Positions 52,476-59,536 of a DNA stretch of 64,000 nt are shown in pieces; positions within the stretch are counted from its first letter, which is position 1; every line of letters starts with the position of its first letter. A program made the position numbers and the translations under genes. Source of the stretch: Streptomyces sp. HUAS CB01 (lineage in GTDB: Bacteria; Actinomycetota; Actinomycetes; Streptomycetales; Streptomycetaceae); assembly GCF_030406905.1 (NCBI RefSeq), contig NZ_CP129137.1:1041001-1105000 (forward strand), read 5' to 3'. The notes below the pieces were generated by a model that was given only the letters and a program-made list of their open reading frames with translations, searched no databases and was not told where the DNA came from.

Positions 52476-53842
52476 CGCTCCGGCGGCCGCACCAGCGGCA
52501 GCGGATCCGAGGGCTCCAGCCCCGGGTCGTCGACCGCGAACGTCCGCACCCGGCCCGGCACGGTCGACCACGGCTCCTCGAAGCGGACGGTGACCCTCCC
52601 CAGCCCGCTGCCCTGGACCCATCCGGCGCCGTGCTCGGCATGCCGTACGTCCTGGCCGGCGGCCCAGCGCCGCTCGGTCACCGGCGGCGCCTCCCCGCGC
52701 GGGGGCTCCCCACCCTGCGCCGGCTCCCGGGTCGGGTCCGGCTCCTGCTCCCCGTCGTCCCGGTCCCCCGCGGCGGCCTGCGCGAACAGGTCCTCCTGCG
52801 TGTAGTCGGCGAGGCCGCTGACGCCCACGCCGAGCAGCCGGACACCGCCCGTGGTGTCCACCGCCTCCAGCAGCCGGGCCGCCGCCTCCCGCACCACCGC
52901 GGGGTCGTCGGTGGGCCCACGCAGCGTCTCCGACCTGGTCAGCGTCGAGAAGTCGAACCGTCTCACCTTCAGCACGATCGTCCGCCCCGAGTGCCCGGAG
53001 GCTTTCAGCCGGCGCACACAGCGGTCGGCCAGCCGCTCGACCTCCAGCCGGATGCGGATCCGGTCGTGCAGGTCCGTGTCGAAGGTGTCCTCGACCGACA
53101 CGGACTTGGCGTCGCGCTCGGCGACCACCGGCCGGTCGTCGTGGCCCGTCGCCATGCGGAAGACCGCCCCTCCGTGCGCCTTCCCCAGCAGCCGTACGAG
53201 CTCGTCCTCACCCGCCTCGGCGAGGTCCGCCACGGTGGTCATGCCCGCCCGCCGCAGATGCTCCCCCGTCGCCGGGCCCACCCCCGGCAGCGTGCGCACC
53301 GGCATCGGCCCCAGCAGCTCCCGCTCGGTGCCCGGCTCGATGAGCACCAGCCCGTCGGGCTTCGCCTGCTCGGAGGCGATCTTCGCCAGCATCTTGGAAC
53401 CCGCGAGCCCCACCGATCCCGTGAGCCCCGTGGTCCTCAGAATGTCCCTGCGCAGCCGCTCACCGGCCTCCCGGGCCGACCGTGAGTCGTCGGCCGTGCC
53501 GCCCGCCTCCAGGTCCACGAAGGCCTCGTCCAGGCTCAGCGGCTCCACCAGCGGCGAGAGCCCGCCCAGCAGCGCCATCACCTGGTCGCTGACCGTCCGG
53601 TAGAGCGAGAACCGCGGCACCAGGTACGCGGCGTTCGGGCACAGCCTCCGCGCCTGCGCCATGGGCATCGCCGAGTGCACCCCGAACCGGCGCGCCTCGT
53701 ACGATGCGGTGGCCACCACGCCGCGCGGCCCCAGACCACCCACGACCACCGGCTTGCCGCGCAGACTCGGCTTCGCCGCCTGCTCGGCTGCGGCGAAGAA
53801 CGCATCCATGTCCAGATGCAGGATGGTGGGCGCGGGTCTCAC
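52337..53842 (-). CDS. dinB: DNA polymerase IV (Y family)
   Basis: This 501-residue translesion polymerase has the catalytic acidic residues in LHLDMDAFFAAAEQ (residues 8-21) and PLSLDEAFVDLE near 102, the thumb HhH segment LPGVGPATGEHLRRAG near 185 and a little-finger domain near 250-350. A 130-residue C-terminal extension of Pro/Glu/Arg-rich sequence follows, its end encoded opposite the PRC-barrel gene. GTG at 53842 is the start: a PafBC-type promoter places the transcription start there, so the mRNA is leaderless. Confidence 0.92.
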   Translation of the reverse strand: MRPAPTILHLDMDAFFAAAEQAAKPSLRGKPVVVGGLGPRGVVATASYEARRFGVHSAMPMAQARRLCPNAAYLVPRFSLYRTVSDQVMALLGGLSPLVEPLSLDEAFVDLEAGGTADDSRSAREAGERLRRDILRTTGLTGSVGLAGSKMLAKIASEQAKPDGLVLIEPGTERELLGPMPVRTLPGVGPATGEHLRRAGMTTVADLAEAGEDELVRLLGKAHGGAVFRMATGHDDRPVVAERDAKSVSVEDTFDTDLHDRIRIRLEVERLADRCVRRLKASGHSGRTIVLKVRRFDFSTLTRSETLRGPTDDPAVVREAAARLLEAVDTTGGVRLLGVGVSGLADYTQEDLFAQAAAGDRDDGEQEPDPTREPAQGGEPPRGEAPPVTERRWAAGQDVRHAEHGAGWVQGSGLGRVTVRFEEPWSTVPGRVRTFAVDDPGLEPSDPLPLVRPPERQSSWPASRPKSRSFEDALPEPGPSASSPGGGEVAGLSGGEGRSRP

Positions 53843-53849
53843 AGCTCCG

Positions 53850-53872
53850 ATGCTGCCCTACAGCACTGACAA
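53850..53872 (-). promoter_or_regulatory. PafBC-type (RecA-independent) DNA-damage promoter of dinB
   Basis: On the minus strand, TTGTCAGTG (53872-53864) is followed by 8 bases and CAGCAT (53855-53850), matching TTGTCRGTG-N8-TANNNT at all but the first -10 base. Seven bases then separate the -10 from the GTG, the spacing expected for a leaderless transcript. Confidence 0.85.
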
Positions 53873-53900
53873 TCGCCCGTACGCTCGTACGAGTCGAACC

Positions 53901-53934
53901 GGGGTCCAGCCGCCCGGGGTCCAGCCGCCCGGGG
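53901..53934. repeat. Tandem 15-bp repeat at MerR 3' end
   Basis: GGGGTCCAGCCGCCC occurs twice in tandem (53901-53915 and 53916-53930), followed by GGGG. It lies between the MerR gene stop and the dinB promoter. Confidence 0.8.
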
Positions 53935-53936
53935 AC

Positions 53937-54536
53937 TCAGCCGGCGCGCTCGCGGCGGCGCCTGGCCAGCTCGTCACCCGGGTCGTGGCCGATCAGCGTC
54001 TCACCGGTGTCGATGCGCTCACCGTGCAGCTGCGACAGCGCCGCCTCGACGTCCCGCCACACCACGCCGACGGCGATCCCGAACACGCCCTGCCCGCCCT
54101 GGAGGAGGTCCACGACCTCGTCCGGCGACGAGCACTCGTAGACGGTCGCCCCGTCGCTCATGAGGGTCATCCGCTCCAGGTCCGCGAAGCCGCGGGCCCG
54201 CAGATGCTGCACCGCCGCGCGGATGTTCTGCAGGGCGACACCCGTGTCCAGGAAGCGCTTGACGATCTTGAGGACGACCACGTCCCGGAAACTGTAGAGC
54301 CGCTGGGTGCCCGACCCGTAGGCCGGCCGCACACTCGGCTCGACCAGACCGGTGCGTGCCCAGTAGTCGAGCTGCCGGTAGGTGATGCCCGCCGCCGCGC
54401 AGGCGGTCGGCCCCCGGTAGCCCACGGTCTCGGGCGTCGCGTCGGCCTGCGCACTGTCGTGAAGCGGATACGGGATGCCCTCCGCGGGACCGTGCCCGTG
54501 AGAACCCGCTGCCGTACCGTCGCCGCTGCTTCTCAC
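53937..54536 (-). CDS. MerR family regulator, Rv1830-like
   Basis: The 199-residue protein has a MerR winged helix (residues 38-105, GYRGPTACAAAGITYRQLDYW then GSGTQRLYSFRDVVVLKIVKRFLDTGVALQN in two parts) and a C-terminal domain with VYECSSPDEVVDLLQGGQGVF. GTG at 54536 has GGAGG 5 nt upstream. Its position, downstream of the bifunctional nuclease and a second MerR gene, matches M. tuberculosis Rv1830. No metal-binding cysteines are evident, so it is not a metal sensor. Confidence 0.85.
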   Translation of the reverse strand: MRSSGDGTAAGSHGHGPAEGIPYPLHDSAQADATPETVGYRGPTACAAAGITYRQLDYWARTGLVEPSVRPAYGSGTQRLYSFRDVVVLKIVKRFLDTGVALQNIRAAVQHLRARGFADLERMTLMSDGATVYECSSPDEVVDLLQGGQGVFGIAVGVVWRDVEAALSQLHGERIDTGETLIGHDPGDELARRRRERAG

Positions 54537-54604
54537 GCCGACCTCCGTCCTTGACCTGCCTCCTCGACGGTAGGGAGTCGCCCGGGGTGCGTCAACGATC
54601 GCCA

Positions 54605-54630
54605 CACTCGGCACGCCGAGTGATAATCAC
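54605..54630. promoter_or_regulatory. Overlapping palindromes upstream of MerR gene
   Basis: CACTCGGC-AC-GCCGAGTG (54605-54622) overlaps the perfect palindrome GTGATAATCAC (54620-54630), inside the 221-base gap before the Rv1830-like gene. On the minus strand GATTAT in the second palindrome could be the -10. This is a plausible MerR or global regulator binding site. Confidence 0.5.
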
Positions 54631-54757
54631 CCTGAGAGTGGTTTTGCGTGCCCTGATTCGGGGAATACGTGGCCGAACATTCGGCGAGGCGGTCGGCCCG
54701 TCCACGCCCGCACCGCGACCCCGCTGCTCCCTGCGGATCCCGGCGACGGCCGACGGA

Positions 54758-55231
54758 TCACTGGCTGCTGGAGCCGAAGTCCTCCGGCGAGATCTGGTCG
54801 AGGAACTCACGGAACTTCTCGACCTCGTCCTCCTGCTCGTCCGGGATCGCGATGCCCGCGTCGTCCAGAACACCGTCGCTGCCGTAGATCGGCGTACCGG
54901 TGCGAAGCGCCAGCGCTATGGCGTCCGACGGCCTGGCGCTCACCTCCACGCCGCTGGCGAAGACCAGCTCCGCGTAGAAGACGCCCTCCCGCAGGTCCGT
55001 GATCCGCACCTCGGTGAGCTCCTGCCCGACGGCCTCCAGCACGTCCTTGAACAGGTCGTGGGTCAGCGGCCTGGCCGGAGCCATCCCCTGCTGCGCGAAG
55101 GCGATCGCGGTCGCCTCACCCGGTCCGATCCAGATGGGGAGGTACCGATCGCCTCCCACTTCACGCAGGAGCACGATCGGCTGGTTGGAGGGCATTTCCA
55201 CCCGGACACCCACAACGTCGAGCTCGTTCAC
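54758..55231 (-). CDS. Bifunctional nuclease (BFN/DUF151) family protein
   Basis: This 157-residue protein matches the bifunctional nuclease domain first described in plants and conserved in bacteria. It begins ELDVVGVRVEMPSNQPIVLL, contains YLPIWIGPGEATAIAFA near 30 (IGxxEA motif), and has VSARPSDAIALALRTGTPIY near 95. It lies in the Rv1829 position between two MerR genes. The start is GTG at 55231 with TAGGGT 6 nt upstream and no Shine-Dalgarno. DNase/RNase activity is inferred from family only. Confidence 0.86.
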   Translation of the reverse strand: MNELDVVGVRVEMPSNQPIVLLREVGGDRYLPIWIGPGEATAIAFAQQGMAPARPLTHDLFKDVLEAVGQELTEVRITDLREGVFYAELVFASGVEVSARPSDAIALALRTGTPIYGSDGVLDDAGIAIPDEQEDEVEKFREFLDQISPEDFGSSSQ

Positions 55232-55307
55232 ACAGCAACCCTAGGACGTGCCCGGCAGGTTTGGGTAGTCGGGTTCCCCCAAGATCGGTGCAAGCCGTCC
55301 CCGGGGT

Positions 55308-56063
55308 TCAGGGCAGACGCACCCCGAGCGCCGTCCGGACCAGCGCCGAGTGCAGCCTGACGGAGAGGTCCGCCAGCTCCCTGGTGGTCGCCTCGGCATG
55401 CGCTCTGGTCTGCGGATTGCGGTGCCGGCGAAGCGGTGCGACCACTTGTTCGATCAGGCCCGCCTCGCGGTCGGCGGCCGCCTTCATCGCCCGAAGATGC
55501 CGCGGTTCCAGACCGAATCTGCCCAGGTCCGCGATCAGTTTGGCCACCGTCACGGACTCGGCATCATAGGCGGAGTCGGCCGAAGGAGTGAGCAGACCGT
55601 AGGACTCCCACTCGTCGAGCTCCTCCTCGGTCACCTCCGCGGCTGCGAGCAGCTCCGCCCTGCCGACGCGGACCGCCGTCGGCCTCTCGGAGGGGAACTC
55701 GCCCGCATCGCCGGACTCCACCGGCCCGCCCTGGGACGGCAGCGGCGGCCGCTCACCCCGGGCCAGGGCGTCCAGGTGCTCACGGATGACCTTCAGGGGC
55801 AGGTAGTGGTCCCGCTGCATGCGGAGCACCTGCGCGAGTCGCTCGACGTCGTCCGGGCTGAACTTGCGGTAGCCCGACGGAGTGCGTTGCGGTTCGACGA
55901 GCCCCTCGGCCTCCAGGAACCGGATCTTGGAGATCGTGACTTCGGGAAACTCTTCCCGAAGCTGGTTCAGCACCGAGCCGATGCTGACCAGCCGGTCGCC
56001 ACCGGCGGTGCCGTGGCCGGCACCGCCCGTCGGAGTTCGCCGCATGGACGTCCCTGAGGTCAC
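55308..56063 (-). CDS. ftsR: MerR family regulator, FtsR/Rv1828-like
   Basis: The 251-residue regulator has a MerR winged helix (residues 25-95, SIGSVLNQLREEFPEVTISKIRFLEAEGLV in two parts, then RTPSGYRKFSPDDVERL) and a helical C-terminal half. It corresponds to Rv1828 and to the Corynebacterium ftsZ activator FtsR, by sequence type and position. GTG at 56063 overlaps the upstream FHA gene's stop (GTGA); ATG at 56045 with GGGA 5 nt upstream is an alternative. Control of cell division is an inference from orthology. Confidence 0.86.
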   Translation of the reverse strand: MTSGTSMRRTPTGGAGHGTAGGDRLVSIGSVLNQLREEFPEVTISKIRFLEAEGLVEPQRTPSGYRKFSPDDVERLAQVLRMQRDHYLPLKVIREHLDALARGERPPLPSQGGPVESGDAGEFPSERPTAVRVGRAELLAAAEVTEEELDEWESYGLLTPSADSAYDAESVTVAKLIADLGRFGLEPRHLRAMKAAADREAGLIEQVVAPLRRHRNPQTRAHAEATTRELADLSVRLHSALVRTALGVRLP

Positions 56064-56887
56064 ATGCCCCGCTGGTTCGCGTAGAAGACCAGCCGGTACT
56101 TGCCGATCTGAACTTCGTCACCGTTCGCCAGGACGACCGAGTCGATCGGCTCACGGTTGACGTACGTGCCGTTGAGGCTGCCGACATCGGTCACGGTGAA
56201 GGTGCCGTCGGCCGCCCTGCGGAACTCCACATGACGGCGGGAGACGGTGAAGTCGTCGAGGAAGATGTCGCTCTGGGGGTGGCGGCCCGCCGTGGTCAGC
56301 TCGCTGTCGAGGAGGAAGCGGCTCCCCGCGTTCGGACCGCGGCGCACCACGAGCAGGGCCGAGCCGAGCGGCAGGGCGTCGACGGCCGCCTGGGCCTCGG
56401 GCGAGAGCGACGGAATCGGCGTCTGGCCCGTGGCCTCCGCCTCGTAGGCCTCGATCCCCGAGATGGAGATCGTCGAAGTCGTCTCCGAAGCACGCTCCGC
56501 CGGAGCCCCGGACCGCAGCGGCGCGCCACAGTTGGAGCAGAAGCGGCTGGTCTCTGCGTTGCGGTTGCCGCATCGCGTACACACCGGCATGGACGGGTCC
56601 TCCTGCCGCGGCTGCCCCGCGGGGGCATGGGATGCATACGGGTCGGGCGTAAACCCTCCACCCGCACTTGAGGTTGACGGTTCCCCGAAACCTATGCGGC
56701 CGGGACCGGCAGGGTCAACAGCAGACGCGCCCTGACCGCCGGGAATGTCACCACCGGTGACCTCGTCCCGGAAGAGCGGGCGCTCGCCGCTCTGCTCCGC
56801 CTCCTGGCCATGGCGCGGTGCGCGATGACGGGCGGTGCCGCTGTCCTCGCGTGCGCTCTTGCCGAACAACTTCCCAAACAACTTCAC
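56060..56887 (-). CDS. GarA/OdhI-like FHA protein with zinc ribbon
   Basis: This 275-residue protein has an N-terminal extension of about 100 residues (starting KLFGKLFGK), a zinc ribbon with Cys103, 106, 117 and 120, the ETTS motif at 135-138, and an FHA domain at 178-270 with GRHPQSD, SRRH and NGTYVN. GarA and OdhI carry ETTS threonines that are kinase-phosphorylated and then bound by their own FHA, controlling TCA-cycle and glutamate enzymes. GTG at 56887 has GGGGA 7 nt upstream. It overlaps the ftsR-like gene downstream by four bases. Confidence 0.9.
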   Translation of the reverse strand: MKLFGKLFGKSAREDSGTARHRAPRHGQEAEQSGERPLFRDEVTGGDIPGGQGASAVDPAGPGRIGFGEPSTSSAGGGFTPDPYASHAPAGQPRQEDPSMPVCTRCGNRNAETSRFCSNCGAPLRSGAPAERASETTSTISISGIEAYEAEATGQTPIPSLSPEAQAAVDALPLGSALLVVRRGPNAGSRFLLDSELTTAGRHPQSDIFLDDFTVSRRHVEFRRAADGTFTVTDVGSLNGTYVNREPIDSVVLANGDEVQIGKYRLVFYANQRGM

Positions 56888-56967
56888 GGGCGATTCCCCT
56901 TGACCGAAACAGACCCGCCCGTGGGGCAGGAACCCTGAATGAACACACCTGCCGACCCGGACATCCT

Positions 56968-56997
56968 CACAACGTCCGTACCCTCCGGACAGTTTCC
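56968..56997 (-). promoter_or_regulatory. Possible ECF-type promoter of the FHA gene
   Basis: On the minus strand GGAAAC (56997-56992) is followed after 18 bases by GTTGTG (56973-56968). This resembles GGAAT/GGAAC-N18-GTT promoters of ECF sigma factors such as SigR. It lies about 80 bases upstream of the FHA gene start. The match is partial. Confidence 0.3.
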
Positions 56998-57074
56998 ACC
57001 ACGCAGCACTCTGACGATGCGCCGACCCCCCGCAACCCCTTGTCCATCTCCGGCCTCCCCTGCACGCCCTCGTC

Positions 57075-58166
57075 TCACTGGGAGGACGACCGAGCGTAGT
57101 CAGGCCGTTCCACGGGTCGCAAGGCATCCACGACGATCTTCTCCGAGCGGGTCACCGAGGCGGTGGCCTGCTCCTTCTCCAGGGTCTGCACCACGCCGCC
57201 GGGAATGTTCAGCGCCGGCTCGAGGTCCTGCGGCTTGCCGATGACCTTGAAGCGGTAGGGGGCACTGATCTTCTTCCCGTCCACCTCGATGGAACCGCCG
57301 CCGTCGGAGAAGTAGGAGTCCGCGACGACCCGCACGCCGTTGACCTGGATCGCCTCGGCCCCCGCGGCGCGGAGTTCCTGGATCGCGTCGAGCAGCATGT
57401 CCGACTCGACCGCTCCCGACCCGTCGCCGATGGTCAGCGTGATACCCGGGCCCTGTGCCGCCACGGTACCGGCGAGGATGCCCAGCTGCCGCTCCTTTTC
57501 CTGCGTCTGCTTGCGCGCCTCTTCGGCCTGGTCCGAACTGGTCTCCAGCTCGGTCCGCTGGTCCTCGAGCTGCTGCTTCTCATCTTCCAGACGCTTCGTG
57601 CGGTCATCCAGTTCATCGAGGATGCGCACGAGATCTTCCTGGCGGGCGCCGCGCAGTGCGCTGTTGTCGCTCGTCGACTGGACCTGGATGGCCAGACCGA
57701 GGCCGAGGACGAACAGCAGGAGGGCCACGATGAGTTGGGCACGCGAGATCCGCGGCGGCCACAGCCCGGCCGCGAGCCGCTGCCGGCCGGTCAGCTGCGG
57801 CCCGTCGCCGGCCGGTGCAGCTTCCGGCGCCGCTCCCTCGGGAGCGTCCGTGCCGTGTCCGTCCGCACGGTCCGCCGCTTCCGTCCCGTCGGCCCCGTCC
57901 GTCCCGTCCGTCCCGGCGCCGACCTGCGGGGCGGCGGCGGGCGGCGGGCCGTCCTTCCCGGGTCCCTTGGGCGCCGCCGGAGCCGGGGCGGGAAGCGGCC
58001 CCGGCCCGGGGGGCAGGGATCCGGGCGCGGCGGGGACGATCGGGGCCGGCAGCGGTCCGTCGGGCCGCCGCGGATGTGTCACGTCGGGCGTCCGGCCGCC
58101 CGCAGTCCTCGGCTGCCCGTCCTGGGGGGCGGGCGATTCGCGCAGCGTCTTGTCGTCGTCGCTCAT
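57075..58166 (-). CDS. DUF881 membrane protein (second copy)
   Basis: The 363-residue protein has a long cytosolic Pro/Ala-rich N-terminus (about 135 residues), one membrane helix (LIVALLLFVLGLGLAIQV near 148), a coiled coil (LDDRTKRLEDEKQQLEDQR near 190) and a DUF881 domain with GITLTIGDGSG and VNGVRVVADSYF. It corresponds to Rv1825. ATG at 58166 is used; GTG at 58175 overlaps the Sbp stop. DUF881 proteins sit beside division genes in Bacillus (YlxW/YlxX), but their function is unknown. Confidence 0.83.
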   Translation of the reverse strand: MSDDDKTLRESPAPQDGQPRTAGGRTPDVTHPRRPDGPLPAPIVPAAPGSLPPGPGPLPAPAPAAPKGPGKDGPPPAAAPQVGAGTDGTDGADGTEAADRADGHGTDAPEGAAPEAAPAGDGPQLTGRQRLAAGLWPPRISRAQLIVALLLFVLGLGLAIQVQSTSDNSALRGARQEDLVRILDELDDRTKRLEDEKQQLEDQRTELETSSDQAEEARKQTQEKERQLGILAGTVAAQGPGITLTIGDGSGAVESDMLLDAIQELRAAGAEAIQVNGVRVVADSYFSDGGGSIEVDGKKISAPYRFKVIGKPQDLEPALNIPGGVVQTLEKEQATASVTRSEKIVVDALRPVERPDYARSSSQ

Positions 58167-58171
58167 CGGCC

Positions 58172-58504
58172 TCACGCCCGGAACACGTGGCGGCGGATCG
58201 CTGCCGCGTTGGAGAAGATCCGGATACCGAGGACGACCACCACACCCGTCGACAGCTGCGCACCGACGCCGAGCTTGTCACCGAGGAAGACGATCAGCGC
58301 GGCCACGACGACGTTCGACAGGAACGACACCACGAAGACCTTGTCGACGAAGATCCCGTCGAGCATGGCCCGCAGGCCGCCGAACACCGCGTCGAGCGCC
58401 GCGACCACGGCGATCGGAAGGTAGGGCTCGACGACCGCCGGCACCTCGGGGCGGAGCAACAACCCCGCCACGACTCCCAAGACCAGGCCCAGTACGGCGA
58501 TCAC
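58172..58504 (-). CDS. sbp: Small basic protein Sbp (DUF1290)
   Basis: This 110-residue protein has three membrane helices (VIAVLGLVLGVVAGLLLRPEVP at the start, LPIAVVAALDAVFGGLRAML, VFVVSFLSNVVVAALIVFLGD), matching DUF1290/Sbp, the Rv1824 equivalent. GTG at 58504 overlaps the upstream DUF881 stop (GTGA), with GAAGGG 6 nt upstream. It is tightly sandwiched between two DUF881 genes, suggesting a membrane complex. Confidence 0.87.
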   Translation of the reverse strand: MIAVLGLVLGVVAGLLLRPEVPAVVEPYLPIAVVAALDAVFGGLRAMLDGIFVDKVFVVSFLSNVVVAALIVFLGDKLGVGAQLSTGVVVVLGIRIFSNAAAIRRHVFRA

Positions 58505-59427
58505 GATGTGCCCTTCCCTGTGTCTGCCGTGCCCTGACCGGCGGGCGTGCCGCCGGCGGTCCTCGGCTCTGCGGTACGTACGATCAGGCTCGGTGCGGCC
58601 GGCAGTCGCACCTTCTCCTGGGCGGAGATGCTGCTCCGGATCCCGAAGTTCTCCTGCAGCGCGTGGAGGTACTGGCCGTCCGCGCTGTCCTGGAAGGCGG
58701 TGCTCAGCTTCTTCCCGTCGCCGACGGCGAGCACCGTGTACGGCGGCACCAGCGGCCTGTTGTCGACGAGTATGGCGTCGCCCGCGGCCCTGATCGCGGA
58801 CAGGGCGGTCAGCCGCTGCCCGTTGATCGCGACGGCCTCCGCGCCGGACTCCCACAGCCCGTTGACGACGCGCTGCATGTCGCGGTCGCGCACCCGGCCG
58901 GTGTCGGAGAAGCCCCCGCCGTCCCGCGGTCCGCCGCCGTCCGCCTCGCTGTCCTCGGCGTCGTCGACGACGAGCCTGACCCCCTGGCCGGTCACCTCGG
59001 TCGCTCCGGAGAGCAGGGCCACGAGGTCCCCCTGGTGCCCGCCCTGCTGCTGGAGCGCCTTGCGCTGCCGCTCACCGACCTCCTCGCGAAGCCGGTCGAC
59101 GTTCTGCTCCAGTTCGTCCGCGGCCGTCGTCTCGGCCTCGATACGGTCGATGAGTTCTTCGCGTTCCTTCGCCACGACGGGTGCCGATATCCGCGCCTGC
59201 GCCGCCCCCAGCGTGACCACGAGCGCCGCCAGCACCAGCCCGGCCGCGAGCCACAGCTTGGCCCGCAGCGTCTGGGGCAGCCGGCCGCCCTCGGCCTCCC
59301 GGCGAGCCGCCGCCTCCGCGTAACCGTCGTCGAGGCTGTGGTCCATCACGTTGTTCAGCAGCGACATGGACGCATCGGGACGGGGCGGCGGTGAGGCGGT
59401 CCTCGGAGCGTCGGGCTGCTGCGGCAT
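58501..59427 (-). CDS. DUF881 membrane protein (first copy)
   Basis: The 308-residue protein has an N-terminal cytosolic stretch of about 55 residues, one membrane helix (LAAGLVLAALVVTLGAAQ near 65), a coiled coil (EREELIDRIEAETTAADELEQN near 85) and an extracytoplasmic DUF881 domain with VRLVVDDAEDS and INGQRLTALSAIRAAGDAIL. It corresponds to Rv1823. ATG at 59427 is the likely start. It is first of the three-gene DUF881-Sbp-DUF881 operon. Confidence 0.83.
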   Translation of the reverse strand: MPQQPDAPRTASPPPRPDASMSLLNNVMDHSLDDGYAEAAARREAEGGRLPQTLRAKLWLAAGLVLAALVVTLGAAQARISAPVVAKEREELIDRIEAETTAADELEQNVDRLREEVGERQRKALQQQGGHQGDLVALLSGATEVTGQGVRLVVDDAEDSEADGGGPRDGGGFSDTGRVRDRDMQRVVNGLWESGAEAVAINGQRLTALSAIRAAGDAILVDNRPLVPPYTVLAVGDGKKLSTAFQDSADGQYLHALQENFGIRSSISAQEKVRLPAAPSLIVRTAEPRTAGGTPAGQGTADTGKGTS

Positions 59428-59536
59428 GCCGCACATCGTCGCACGTCGCAACCGCTACCGCCGAATGGCCCCACGGTTGTGCCGGGATGCGGAGCGTCCC
59501 GCACCCCGGCACAGCGTCGTCAGACCACCGTCACGG

